This document shows positions 22,851-34,472 of a DNA stretch of 64,000 nucleotides, piece after piece. Every line of letters begins with the position of its first letter. The first letter of the stretch is position 1. The translations under genes were made by a program, and so were the position numbers. The DNA comes from Simmondsia chinensis (Eukaryota > Streptophyta > Magnoliopsida > Caryophyllales > Simmondsiaceae): assembly GCA_018398585.1 (NCBI GenBank), contig JAGTTD010000010.1, forward strand, positions 17,792,005 to 17,856,004, in the 5' to 3' direction. The notes beneath the pieces were generated by a model. It ran no database searches and was not told the DNA's origin. It saw only the letters and a program-made list of their open reading frames with translations.

Positions 22851-23999
22851 CAATTCAAGACAAGATTAAATCATTTAGAGCATTCTCCAATTCCATGAAT
22901 TTTGATGATTAAAATTCAAAACTCGTCATAGAATTTCATTAACCTTGTATCAACTAATAGGGACTACTCAAGCAATTTAAGCGCACAAGTGAAAGTGATT
23001 AGGATTTCATGTCACAGAATCTCCTCAAATTCTATCTTCCAACCAAATATATAAAGGTTTTGTGCACCCACATCATTGAATCACCTAAACACATGCCTAT
23101 ACATAGAGAAATTTTAAGTGGCATATGAGTGACCACTTTACAACATTCTGACCTTAGTATAGTACAAAAGAACACCTTTGTTATGAATATACACCAGTTT
23201 TCACTTTTTCTTTTTCTTTTGCCTTTTTCTTTTGGAGGAAACTCTTTTTTTTTTTCTTTTTGTTTCCTCTTTTTTTTCTGTCCATTTTTGGACTTTTGTT
23301 TTTTTTTTTTTTAAACACGTACTTCATCATTATTGACCAACCAGTACTTTACATAACATCAAGGGCAAGAATTATGATAAGCTAATAGGGCAGGCTTACA
23401 AAACTCAAGATATATAAGGTTGTTTACTCAAATTCCTCAGATTTTCCGCGACATGAAAGTCATGTGCTCAGTGAATATGTGCGCGGCATGAGTAGAACCC
23501 ATTAATATCAACAATGATCAACAACACTCATTAACAAGTATGAAGTAGAATCATTTAATTTCATGGAATTAAGAGAACGAAATAAACAACTAATCCCACT
23601 GTCATCATAACATAAGCATCGATCAAGGAAAACTTAGCTAAACGGTTATAATGCATGCTCAAAATGCACAAAAAGATGTTCAAAATTTTAAAAATTTGAC
23701 CAAATATGAGCATATACAAATGAGCCTCACCCCCACACCTAAATCATGCATTGTCCTTAATGCAACAACATCAATCATTAAAACACAACAGATAGGTTAA
23801 ATGGAGCAATACAACCTGACGAGACGGCGTGGACATGTATATATGACTCCTTCAACCTGGCACAAGAACCTGAAAAGAGAGAAAACAAGCCTCGAAGCAA
23901 CTAATTTGTTCAAAAATGAAATTAAAAACAAGAAATAACAAACCTAGGTTTCCTCCTAGGAGCGCTAAGTTTTACGCCTTCAGCCGGACGCAATGGGTC
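22851..23999 (-). other. Athila-like post-polymerase noncoding region
   Basis: On the minus strand near 23755 it reads TTAAGGACAATGCATGATTT then GGTGTGGGGGTGAG. Near 23965 it reads AGCGCTCCTAGGAGGAAACC. Both are landmarks of the Athila 3' interior (a GGACAATG...GGGGGTG segment, and an AGCGCT plus GGGAGG-type segment). A pyrimidine-rich tract lies at 23203-23312. No envelope-like frame was found. Confidence 0.55.
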
Positions 24000-25111
24000 T
24001 AGCAAAGATCAAGTAATGGCATCAACCAAAGAAACAACTTCATCGATCTTACCTAAGACAACATCTACAGCACAATCAGAAGTTTCACACGTGATTTCAA
24101 GAGGGAGAGAGTAGTCAGGTGGATGCCTAATGGGGGCAACAACAAGTGTAGATCGAAGCTTATGAAAAGCGTCTTACTAAGACTCATTGAGCTCAACTGA
24201 TATGTCCGTAGATAGCACACTAGTCAATGGTCTAGCTAACTTCCCACGATCATTAAGGAATCCCTTATAGAAACTCGCATGACCTAGAAATGCTCTAACT
24301 TGTTTCACATTTGAGGGAGGGGCGAGTTCACATTCAAATCTATCGTAGCTCTATCAACCTCAATACCCTCCGTAGACAACTTATGGCGTAGTACAATTTT
24401 CTCCTGAACCATAACATCGTGATTCTTCTCCCAACCCAAGACTTCTTTCATGTCCGGGTTCAACCTTCGTTGCCTTTCTTTAGAAGGTTTTGCATTCTCA
24501 TCATGGGGGTCACTAACTAAAGTAGAGGAGAGTGTTTGATCTACCAAATCATCAACAACATCTACATGAAAACACTCTGACTCCTTTTCATTAGTGGGTG
24601 ACGTTGAAGCCTTAAAAATATTTAACCTGAGAGTCATGTTTGCAAAGCTAACATCCATTACCCTAGATCTACAATTAATCGTGGCATTGGCTGTTGCTAA
24701 GAAAGGCCGACCTAGAATGACAGGGATATGGTTTTTCGGATGACTAGAAGGTTGCATGTCAAGCACAAGGAAATCGGCTAGAAACATGGCTTTGTCTACT
24801 CTCACTAGTACGTTAATCTGCTCACCACGGGGAATTCTAGTTGATCTATCTGCTAATTGCAAGGTCACCGTGGTGGGTTACAACTCTCCCAGGCCTAACT
24901 TCTCATAAACCGAGTAAGGGATAATGTTAACACTCGCTCCTAAGTCCAGTAAAGCTTTATCAATCGGGTAGTCTCCAAGTGAACAAGAGATGGTGGGGAC
25001 ACCAGGGTCTTTGTACTTAATTGGAGTGTTGCACTTCAGAATAGAGCTCACTTGCTCGGCTAAAAACACCCTTTTAGGTAGATGTGCTCTAGATCGCCTC
25101 CTTTGGTTCAA
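24000..25111 (-). pseudogene. Athila-like protease fused to RNase H stub (RT deleted)
   Basis: Minus frame 24878-25111 contains KALLDLGASVNIIPYSVYEKLGL, with the retropepsin active-site motif altered from Asp-Leu/Ser-Gly context to DLGAS. A stop then separates it from 24305-24868 with TLQLADRSTRIPRG and VILGRPFLATANATINC, the usual Athila protease half. Directly after (24304 downward) comes VRAFLGHASFYKGF then APIRHPPDYSLPLEITCE, the RT connection and RNase H start. All catalytic RT motifs between are gone, so a deletion of about 1 kb of coding sequence joined the two. Confidence 0.8.
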
Positions 25112-25144
25112 TAGATCCTTAAGGAACTTCGCATAAGCCGGGAT

Positions 25145-26911
25145 CTATTTAATCGCATCAAGAAGGGGAATGTTTATCTTTACTTGCCTAAATGTCTCCA
25201 AAATGTCTTCCCACTTCTTGTCCTTCCCATTTGGATGTGGTGCAACTAAAGCCTGGGGGAAAGGTACTCTAGGTACATATGAGGAAGGTAGATCAGAGGT
25301 CTTAGGAGTGGCAGAAGAGTGCATGACCTTATCGTTCGCCTTCTCTCCTTCCTTGCTCTTCTCTTCTCCCTCACCACTTATGGGTACTTCACTCTCAACA
25401 CTCACTCCATCGTCAACCTCCGTCCAACTTCTTAACACTGTAATGGACTTTGCTTGTTCTTGATGAGGAGGATAGTTGTCTTGCCTTACACAGTTCCTAG
25501 GGTTCTCTACAGCCTGGCTAAGCAGTCTTCCCTCATCTCTCCTACTCAAAGTGTTAGCTAGTTGACCTATTTGGGTTTCTAACTTTGCAATCGATTGTGT
25601 ATGGGAGTAGAGGAGTTGGGAATTAACTTCTAAACCCTTCAGCACACTCAAAACCTTCTCTTCAAAATTTGAATTAGAGCTCAAATTAGGAGGTTGAGAG
25701 TAGTTAGAAGCATACCCTTGCGGCTGAAAACCAACGGGTCGTCTCATACCAGGTGAGTGAGGTCATGGGTGAGCTTGTTGTGGCACAAATTGTCCTTCTC
25801 CTCCTTACCTCTAGGAGAAGTTAGGATGGTTTCTCCAGCCCGGATTGTACGTGTTAGAGTATGGGTCATTTCGTGAGAATCCTTGGGCTGCATTGACTTG
25901 TTCCTCCGACCACACCACATAAGGTGAAGCAGAGGGGCAGTCATGTGTAGAATGAGAGACACTAGGACATGAAGAGCAAGTACTATGCACATTTGAAACA
26001 TGAGACACATTAGGTATAGTAGAGGGGGTCAGTGTCATCTTAAATAGGGAAGTTAACTGCTCTACGGAAGAGGCAAGAGAGTCTACTTTCTTATCTAAGA
26101 TGGAGGTGTGAGCAATCTCATTTAATCCTCTATGTAACCTAGTAGCATTAAAACGTGCATGTGCGGCAGATTGTTGTGAATTCTCATTCAAAAGTTCGAA
26201 CAATTCCCATGCCTCGTCCTCATTCTTTCTAAGGAACTGACCACCGCATGAGGCATCAACAGTTTGTTGATCCTTCTCGTTTAACCCATAATAGAAATTT
26301 TGGACTAGTTGCCATTTAGGGATAGCATGCTGTGGACAAGCTCGTAAGAGTTCCCTAAACCTATCCCAACTCTCGTGAAACTCTTCAGTAGGGAGTTGGG
26401 CGAACGTGTTAATGGCTCTCCCAGCAGTGTTATTCTTACTAATGGGATAGAATTTCTTAAGAAATTCATGTTGCATTTGAGTCCAAGTACTAATCGTCCC
26501 ACTAGGTAAGGTACCTAACCAATACTAAGCCTTTTCCTTTAAAGAGAAAGGAAAGAGGCGAAGTAAGATGGCGTCATCACTAACATTAGGAATCCTGAAG
26601 GTTGAGCAAACCTCCATGAAACTGTCCAAGTGTGTGTACAGGTTCTCATTGCCTAAGCCGTAGAATGAAGGAAGCATTTGTATGGTACGTGGCTTAAGCT
26701 CGAACTGATGGGCTACAGGTGGCAATCTAATGCACAAAGGTGAAGTGTATGCGGTGGGAGTAAAACACTTCATAAGTGGAAGTGGTTGTTGTTCGTCAGC
26801 CATTGCGATTTGTGCTCGGTGTTGAGCTCTAATGTCTCTTAAAGTTCTTTCAATTTCAGGGTCGAATCTAGTAAGGTCCAGAGACAAAAAGCAACAACCG
26901 TGCATGAACAA
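25145..26911 (-). pseudogene. Athila-like gag
   Basis: Frame 26525-26911 carries RTLRDIRAQHRAQIAMADEQ, LKPRTIQMLPSFYGLGNENL and YTHLDSFMEVCSTFRIPNVS. Frame 25811-26476 carries QMQHEFLKKFYPISKNN, FHESWDRFRELLRACPQHA and QTVDASCGGQF. This is the characteristic Athila capsid sequence, with a coiled-coil-like segment downstream (25145-25747: LNSNFEEKVLSVLKGLEVN..., TQIGQLANTLSRR). A stop lies at 26525 and frame changes at 25750-25811. In life it would form the particle coat. Confidence 0.85.
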
Positions 26912-27272
26912 TTAACCACATGAAACAAGTAAATTAAAAATTAAATAAGCAAAACAAATAAAATAGACAAAACAAATACTAAAAAAAAGACAAATAACAT
27001 GATATCCTAAAATCTACTTATGCACGAAAATCACAAGAAAATGCTACTAAAAAGAAAGAAAAAAAATTTAAAGAAAAGAGACAATAACAATTAAAGAGGA
27101 TTAAAAGTTAAAAATCCTAAATTAAGAATCAAATTTAGATTTCAAATCCTAGGATAAAAAATAAAATAAATTAATTTAAAATTAAAGAAGAAATAGAAAG
27201 TTAAAAATCAAAGAAAATCACAAAAATAAAATCACGAATATTGCCTAGTCCCCGACAACGGGGCCAAAATCT
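26912..27272 (-). other. Athila-like leader and primer binding site
   Basis: A-rich on the plus strand, noncoding. The primer binding site is at about 27251-27272 (minus strand TTTTGGCCCCGTTGTCGGGG), two bases from the LTR end. Confidence 0.75.
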
Positions 27273-28745
27273 TGATATGTTTTTCTACATCTATCAAAAT
27301 TTAATATAAAACCGTATCTATTAAACACACCTAAATTGAAGTGTAGGGCGAGAAAGTGTCGAACCACAGGGACTAAGAGTGCGTGAATTTAATCTATGAT
27401 CTAAATTGATTCAAAGAAAAGTGATATTTTTGTGTTGATTAATGTAGAAAATGACAATTAAAATAAAGTAACCTACTACTAATTGGAAAAGTGTATTAAA
27501 TTGGAACCTAGGGTTTCGAATCCATCATTAGCCAATTATTTTTGCATTAACTCTTAAATTGGGATTATTAATTGTCACTTGTAGTGGTTTAGGCTACAAG
27601 CTTCAACCTACTTAGATAATATTCTTAGTATTGCGTATTGACCCTATCTAACTAAAGTATAAGAAAAATAGGCTCTGCCTAACGTATTGTTAATTATCAC
27701 GTATTGACCCTATCTAACTAAAGCATAGGGAAGATAGGCTTTAATTAACAATTCGGTTAATACTATTGCTTGATTAACTAATCCTAAGGCTACAAGCACA
27801 AAGAATTAATTTATAAATATCAATATCAACAATTAAAGGTTACAAACTCAATAATCATATCAATTGAATAAACAATAAAAAACATAATACTTCAAAGTAT
27901 TTATCTCAACCAGTAAACAATCAAATTAACCCAAATTAAAAGTAAACAAAAGTAAAGGCTAAGATTTCATCTAACCCCAGAGAGCAAGTTAGTTCTCCAT
28001 CAAGGATGATCCGGTGAAGGAGGAGATGAACGAACTCATGACGGTCCTCACACTAATTTCGCCCTCGTTCCAATTTAACGAAAAAGAAAGAAAAATAAAA
28101 TAAAATAAAATCTGAGAGAAAGCTGAGAGAACAGGGGAAGAGAGAGAGAGAGAGAGAGAGACAGGTGATCCCAGCCACCCCGAGGCCGTGAACCAGAGCC
28201 CCCAATTTAAATCCCCCAAACCGACTCTTCTTCCTCTCTCTATCTGGGCCGCTGCTAGTGGTTGACATGGGCCGAAAGTTTGGAGGTGGGCCGAACGCTG
28301 GTGGTGGTGCGCGGGTATGGGCTGGTGTAGTTGTGTCGATGGGCTATTCGTGGCCTGCGTTTGAGCCTGTGAAGTTGGTTTGGGTTGGTGGTGGTGGATC
28401 TGCGTGTGTTGGGCTGGAGTTGGCTGCTGTGTGTTGGGCCGGTGTCGGGCTGGTGGTGGGCCGAGGTTACTGTAGCGGTGCGGCTTGGGATTGAAGATGA
28501 TGAACAGTGTGGCTCGAGTCGATGCGGGTTAAGCTTATACGTTCTTGTCCCGAATCTCGATTGACTTGATTTAATTATTTACGTATCGAATTTGCCTCAT
28601 TTGCACCAACATTTGACAATTTTCGGAACTTTAAATTTAAACCTGTTAAACATAAAAGTTGCCAAAATGAGTGTAGAACTATAATTAAATAGGTGCAAAA
28701 TAATTAAAATAACAATTAAAAGATGTATAAATACGAGACGCGTCA
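27273..28745 (-). repeat. Athila-like 5' LTR, full length
   Basis: 1,473 bp from TGATATGTTTTTC to AGACGCGTCA. The first 650 bp match the truncated 3' LTR. The middle holds an AG microsatellite (28141-28161) and a G-rich stretch (28255-28495) with many GGTGGTGG and GGGCCG units, which gives the meaningless frame 28258-28494. Confidence 0.85.
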
Positions 28746-28750
28746 AGGAT

Positions 28751-29355
28751 TCAGTTCAGTGTTTGCCCAAGCCATATGTAGCACAAGCAAGGAATATGTC
28801 GACTATTTAGCATAACAACCTTTATCCTAGGTGCGGACAGTGTGCAATAAGCGAGAATCCTTATTTGCAAGTATAAAGGCATTGGGCGGGATGTACGATG
28901 ATCTTAATAGGGTTATTACTGGATATTCGGTACATGCAGACTCTTTGCGCAAAGTAAAGAAGATGGTTGAGGGTAAGAAAAACCCAGATGAACTTCAATG
29001 GGAAATGTTTACGACCTTTGTAGAGCTGGGTGATGGAAAGCGGGATTTGGCAAGGCTACTAACTCAACACCATGACAAAACAGAGAATCTTTCAGGTACC
29101 TATGCAAGTATAAGCAAACTTGAGTGAGAACTTGAACAGGCACGAGCAAAAAAGGCAAGACTGGAAGTGGATTTGCCAGAGTTGGATCCATTAATTCAAG
29201 CTTTTGAGCAGCTAGAAGCCTTAAAGAAACAGGAGCTAGCCAATTTGGAGTCTACCCCAGCTTTGACTTCAGAGGATATTGCCCAGATTGAAGACTTAAA
29301 GCAAAGGGTTGAAGAATTCCATGCCAAGCTTTTGGACCCTTCCGTTTTGGACTAA
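28751..29355 (+). pseudogene. Antisense PMD gene, C-terminal coiled-coil exon
   Basis: After the AGGAT duplication the plus-strand gene resumes (SSVFAQAICSTSKEYVDYL). Frame 28831-29127 follows with ASIKALGGMYDDLNRVI, DSLRKVKKMVEGKKNPDEL and ELGDGKRDLARLLTQHH. A TGA at 29125 interrupts, then ELEQARAKKARLEVDLPEL and EQLEALKKQELANLES run on to LLDPSVLD and stop. Heptad-like Leu spacing and high Lys/Glu content indicate a coiled coil, typical of the tail of transposon-borne PMD proteins. The gene ends 630 bp from the convergent integrase gene. Confidence 0.65.
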
Positions 29356-29429
29356 ATCCCTTCGGCAAGACCTTTCAAATCTTTTTTTTTTTTTTTTGTA
29401 AATTTGGATTTTGCCATTAATTTAGCAGT

Positions 29430-29461
<32 letters not shown>

Positions 29462-29983
29462 GTGGAAGTCCTTTCTTATAACTTGTATGAGGGAGACCAC
29501 CATTAATAAAACTTGTTTATTTATTTCTTTTTAGATTTATCATGACTATGCTTGAACAATATTTTTTTTTTTTCATTTATCCATGCTGCTTGCATACCTT
29601 TGTGGAACAAATTCCATTTGGGATCAAGCCATAACATAGTTCAAAGAATCATTTTCTTTTTTTTATGAATCATTTGGCCGTTCACAGTTTATACTCTTGC
29701 GGGCCAGGAGTACCCATTTTTTTTACCACCTTAGATTTGGTGGGATGTTTTAGTAGCTTAACCACATTCTAAATCATTGGTGGGATCTTTTGAATTTTAG
29801 AATGTCACACAAAATTTATACTCGTGTAGGCCAGGAGTGCCCTTTTTTTTTTTTTTACCACCTTAGACTTTGTGGGATGTTTTAGTAGTTTAACCACATA
29901 CTACACCATTGGTGGGATCTTTTGGATTTTGGGGTGCCGTACACAGTTTATAATCGTGCAAGCCAAGACAGTGGTGGAGTGCT
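29356..29983. repeat. Spacer with T runs and a 127-132-bp tandem duplication
   Basis: T runs at 29380-29398 and 29434-29461. From 29688 a unit beginning TTTATACTC, GGCCAGGAGT, ACCACCTTAGA, GGTGGGATGTTTTAGTAG, TTGGTGGGATCTTTTG repeats at 29815. A third partial start is at 29947. Two full copies and a fragment. It separates the convergent PMD and integrase genes. Confidence 0.85.
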
Positions 29984-31120
29984 TTATGGGTAGTAGCGCT
30001 TTAGAAATTTTCTGTTCATTGGACCTACTCGAACATCATCTGCATCTATTATCATGTATGCCCCGTTAGTGTAGACTTCTTGTACCACGTATGGTCCATC
30101 CCACTTTGGGGTGAATTTTCTCCCTGTTCTATGTGTGATGATAATAGGTTGGTGGATTGCTAGGACCATGTCTCCCACTTTGCAAGAACAGGGGCGCACC
30201 ATCTTGTTGAATGCTCTCGTTAAACGAGCTTGGTAACATTCTAGCTGTTGTTGAGCTAGAAGTCTTTTCTCGTCCAATGCTTCAAGTTCTACCGGACATA
30301 ATTGATTGTTTTTCTCGATGTTGAGTCCCTCTTAGACAACCATCCTCAAAGAGGGAAGCTCAAGCTCTAATGGCAAGACAGCCTCAACTCCATGCACTAG
30401 AGAGTATGGAGTTTCTTGGGTAGGAGTGCGATGTGTAGTTAGATACGCCCACAATGTTTCTCCAACTTTCTCATGCCACCTTCTTTTAGCCTTGTCTACA
30501 GCCGACTTCAGTAGATTGCAGAGGGTCTTATTGAAAGTTTCAGCCTGTCCATTCGCCTCCGCATAGTACATGGAGGACTAGTGTTGGGTGAGCTTGAATT
30601 TCTGGCATAGTTCAGCCACTAGACAATTGTCAAAAGGCTTCTCGTTGTCTGTAATTATGTATCGTGGGACTCCGAACCTATATATGATGTGAGCGTGTAT
30701 GAAATCAACCACATTCTCTTTTTTCACTTCTCTTAGTTCGCCCACTTGGAAACATAGTTAGTTGTGGCGAGGATGTAAGCATGGCCGGCTGAGGACTTTG
30801 GAGTAATTGGTCCGAATATATTGAGACCCCACCCTAAAAGGGCCATGATGCAATTGATGGGTGCAAAGGCTCTGGTTGTTGGTGTATAAAATTTCCATGG
30901 AATTGGCAAGCATTACATCTCTTATAATAATCCATGTAGTCTTGGACCATGGTTGGCCAATAGTAGCCCATCCTCTTCAAGCTGTCATGGAGTTTAGATC
31001 TAGACTAATGAGCGCCACAAATCCCAGAATGGGCTTCCTCCATTACTTGGACAGCTTCATCTATTCCTAGGCAACGTCGAAGGACACAATCAAAAACTCG
31101 ATGATACAAGACTACCTTGT
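29984..31120 (-). pseudogene. Tat integrase, degenerate
   Basis: The C-terminal domain is clear at 29984-30310: KRLLAQQQLECYQARLTRAF, CKVGDMVLAIHQP and KFTPKWDGPYVVQEVYTNGAY, ending NRKFLKRYYP. Upstream, 30332-30571 has QAETFNKTLCNLLKSAVD (core end around the catalytic Glu) and HRTPTQETPYSLVHGVEAVLP. Before that, frames are broken but CNACQFHGNFIHQ (zinc finger, about 30925-30965) and GGHIDYFTKW-like remnants remain. Integrase would insert the cDNA, making the 5-bp duplications seen in this region. Confidence 0.8.
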
Positions 31121-31124
31121 GATG

Positions 31125-32217
31125 TTAGAAATGATCTGCTCGACGACAAATTTCCATCTTACGGCGGCGTTCGCTTGGGAACTTGCCATGCTCTAAGTAG
31201 TCGATTAGTGGTTGATGCCAATCTTCTTCTGTGACCTCAAAAACCGATACAATGGCGACCTCGCCAAAGCCATCATCCATGTTTTCTTTACTCCGTAGTG
31301 GAACAACCCATTTGTGGCAAATAGGAACCATCATTGATTCATCTGCCCCCAATGCCATGGTGGTTGCAAGGTTTCCAAGCGCGTCAGCCATTCCATTAGC
31401 ATTCCTACGCACATGCTTCAGCTTCTTTGTCTCTAAATTGTCTAACAACTTGGCTGCATATTTGAAGAAGGGAATAAGGTCCTCCTTCTTGACCTCGAAG
31501 TCACATAGGAGCTGGCGGATGACCAATTTGGAGCCTCCATAAATGTCTAAATCCTTCATTCCCATCTCTATTGCCATCTCCAATCCTATGACCAGCACTT
31601 GGTACTCAGCCACATTATTGGAGCACTTCTCAGTGAGTGTGAATGAGTAAGGAAGGACATGTTTCTCAAGATAGAAAAAAACAGCACTAGCACCTACACT
31701 CTCAGTGCGCGAGGCACCATCAAAGTACATCTCCCATGGGGGTACGATTTCAATGAAAAAGAAGTCCTCATCTGGCAAGTCATCATTTAGTTCCCAATGG
31801 TCAGGGACAGGATGTTCAGCCAAGGAGTCAGCTAGAGCATGTCCTTTGACAGATTTTTAAGGAACATAGACAATGTCATGTTGCTTAATCAATACGGCCC
31901 ACTTCGCTAAATGCCTTGAAAGTACTGGCTGAGAACGAATGTATTTGATAGGACCAACTCAAGAGATTAACAACACGGTATGAGCTTGCATGTAATGTTT
32001 AAGCTTCTGAATGGCGAAAATGAGAGCCAAACACATCTTCTCTATGGGGGAATACTTCAACTCTGCTTCCATTAGAGTTTGACTCAAATAATATAAGGCC
32101 CTTTGCTTTCCTTTTTATTTTCTTGAGCGCACAACACTTCGAGTGCCCGTTCTTGAGCAGATGTATAAAGAATAAGCGGCTTTCCTTGAATTGGTGCTCC
32201 CAGGACAGGCAAGCTTG
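31125..32217 (-). pseudogene. Tat RNase H plus second (archaeal-type) RNase H
   Basis: The first RNase H (about 31860-32217) reads QERALEVLCAQE then KYSPIEKMCLALIFAI, with stops. The second, in frame 31125-31823, starts WEMYFDGASRTESVGASAV, then NNVAEYQVLVIGLEMAIEMG, YGGSKLVIRQL and RRNANGMADALGNLAT. It carries the DG, E, D and late D/N positions of an archaeal-like RNase H. Presence of both is a recognised hallmark of the Tat lineage. The Asp of the third motif is replaced in YGGSKL (usually YGDS), so activity is doubtful. Confidence 0.85.
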
Positions 32218-33264
32218 TTAGATAACTTTTGAGGCTTTCAAAGGCCCTATTACAAGACTCATCCCATTTGAAGGTGCACCTTTCTTCATTAGATGATTGA
32301 AAGGTTGGTAACGTCCTGCCAAGTTGGAAATGAACCTTTTAATGTAGGCCAAACATCCTTGAAAACTATGGAGCTCGTGCAGGTTCTTAGGTGGTGGCAT
32401 CTTTTTGATAGCATCAATCTTAGACTTGTCAATCTCAATGCCACTACGTCAGACAACGAAACCAAGAAAGTTACCATAGGTGACACCAAATGCACACTTA
32501 AAAGGGTTCATCTTAAGACTCACTTTTCTTAACCTTTCGTAGATTGAATGAAGGTCTTGTAAATGATCGCTTCGTCTTCTGGATTTCACCACCAGATCAT
32601 CTATATAGCATTCAACGTTCTTGTGTAACATGTCATCAAATATTTTCTGCATTGCACGATGATAGGCGGCGCCTGCATTTTTTAGGCCAAAGGGCATCAC
32701 TTTGTGGCAATAAATCCCTTTGGGAGTATGGAAGGCGGTGGATTTTTCATCCTCAGGAGCAATTTTTGAGTGGTTATAACTAGCTGTACAATCCATGAAT
32801 GACAATACCTCATGGCTAGTAGTTGCATTGACCATTAGTTCAGGGATTGGCAATGGGAAATCATCCTTTGGGCATACATTATTGAGGTCACAAAAATCCA
32901 CACAAACTTGTAATTGCCTCTTCTTCTTTCTTACAGGCACTACATTGGAAATCTAGGTTGGCGTATGCACTTCCCGAATGAACCTAAGATCAATCAATTT
33001 GTTGATCTCTGCTTCGATTTCCACCACAAGTTTATGTCAGAACTGTCGGCTTGGTTGCTTTATTGGTTTGGTACCTTTCTTGATCTTGAGTCGGTGAACG
33101 GCAATACTTGGGTCCAATCCAGGCATCTCCTTATAGGACCAAGCAAAAACAACATTAAAGTCAGCCAAAAGTTTGAAGTATGCCTCCTTTTCTTCTTTTC
33201 TTAACAGAACACTAACATAGATAGCTTGAAGGTCCTCAGGGGTGCCTAGGTTCAACTCCTTCAA
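32218..33264 (-). pseudogene. Tat reverse transcriptase
   Basis: One frame runs 33264-32449 with two stops. It has VVFAWSYKEMPGLDPSIAVH, LQVCVDFCDLNNVCPKDDFP, FMDCTASYNHSKI, HKVMPFGLKNAGAAYHRAM and the catalytic CYIDDLVVKS. The thumb and connection follow in another frame at 32218-32400 (PPPKNLHELHSFQGCLAYI). The first catalytic position is FMDCTASYN where FMDAYSGYN is usual; the Asp is retained. Close to a full-length domain, silenced by stops. Confidence 0.88.
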
Positions 33265-33294
33265 ATCGTCTACTATCGTCTACTATAGCCTGAC

Positions 33295-34240
33295 TCAGTT
33301 TTGGGATGGCGTAGCTTTAACTTCTGAGATGTGAGATTGGCTGCTTTCACCTGCGCCACTCTCCTTGGTGCTTTGCACTAGAACTCCTTTCTTGAGAAGC
33401 CATCTCCTTTTGGCACGAGCTACTGACTTGGATTTTCCGTCAGTGCTAATCCTTAACCCATGCTGTGGTTTGGCCTCTAGAGTGCTAGCCTCACATGCTT
33501 CACTAATATCAGCTTCCACAATGGTAGCTTTCCTGGATTGGTTCTTCCTTGGCCTTTCCAACTGACGAGATGGTTTAGAAATTGCAAGCCTGTTTAAGGC
33601 GGACACTACAAGCTTTTTTTCACCACTCATTTTGCCCCCAAGTCTGCTAAAAACAAAGGTGCGTGGCTAGTTTAAGATGCCACAACCATCGTTCGGGGTG
33701 TTCCCAAGCCGGCTAAAAGCAAAAATCTGTGAAGGTTTTTAATTTGTTGAGATTCATCTTTGCTCGAAGAGGACCCCAATATACCAAAAGCTAAGTGACG
33801 CGGTGATGATGGTGTAGCTTCCACCCAAACAGACACAAACACCACCGTAGGATTTCCATTGCTTTCTTCCCCCTCTTTAACGGAAATATATTGCGAGGAT
33901 ATTGTCTTCTCCTTACGATGAGTATATATTTTCACTGATTGGGAAGGGGTAAATCCCAAAGCTGACTCTAGAAGGCTTGACTTGGCCACCCTGCTCTTGG
34001 AACTTCTGCTGAGTTTCAGTGAGTCCACATGCCTTTGCATCAATCACCTTACGGAGGGTTGGTGAAGTCATGCCCACAGCTGGCTATCAACTTGTAGGCA
34101 TTAGGATCAAATCCTTCCACTATCCGGGTATTAGGCAATATATCCTTCTCTTCAGCAAGTTTTCGAGAAGACGCTATAGAACCCATCATTGGTATTCTAC
34201 TCGGTTCGGGTTGGTTTGTATTTGTAAGAGGAAAAACCAT
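33295..34240 (-). pseudogene. Tat protease-RT linker region
   Basis: Frames 34049-34240, 33672-34043 and 33295-33630 contain FDPNAYKLIASCGHDF, SALGFTPSQSVKIYTHRKE and KSVARAKRRWLLKKG. A segment with this order (YKL...GYDF, then GLGY.PPEPVRI) lies between protease and RT in Tat/Ogre elements; its function is unknown. There are three frames, so at least two frameshifts. Confidence 0.6.
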
Positions 34241-34472
34241 CTTATCCTTTAAATATTGTAAAATAGGTTTTTAACGGCAATTTTTGAAAACTGGGAGCTT
34301 TGCACTCGACAAAAGGTAACTCCCTAGTCTTTCAAGGAGATTTGGAGATGTATCGGAGCCCTGGTGTTGAGGTGAGGATTCCAGACGCATCCTCCTAAAC
34401 CAATATGTTGGAGGTTGTTGGCTCATTCTTGGTAAGGTGGCAATCCCTTTCTTGAGGCAAAGTTGATGGCAC

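Larger units (their letters stand above)
22180..28745 (-). mobile_element. Athila-like gag-protease deletion derivative, TSD AGGAT
   Basis: The element is bounded by TGATGTG (22180) and GACGCGTCA (28745), with an exact duplication AGGAT at 22175-22179 and 28746-28750. LTR-related sequence occurs at 22180-22850 and 27273-28745. Left of the right LTR the minus strand reads TTTTGGCCCCGTTGTCGGGG, the Athila-type primer binding site. Gag and protease are present on the minus strand, but RT is deleted: the protease frame leads straight into the RT-RNase H connection. Integrase is absent. At 6.6 kb it would need enzymes in trans. It is the innermost and youngest level of the nest. Confidence 0.88.

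Noticed and set aside
28258..28494. Gly/Val/Trp-rich frame
   Set aside because: It lies in the GC-rich part of the Athila-like 5' LTR and has no start context or homology.
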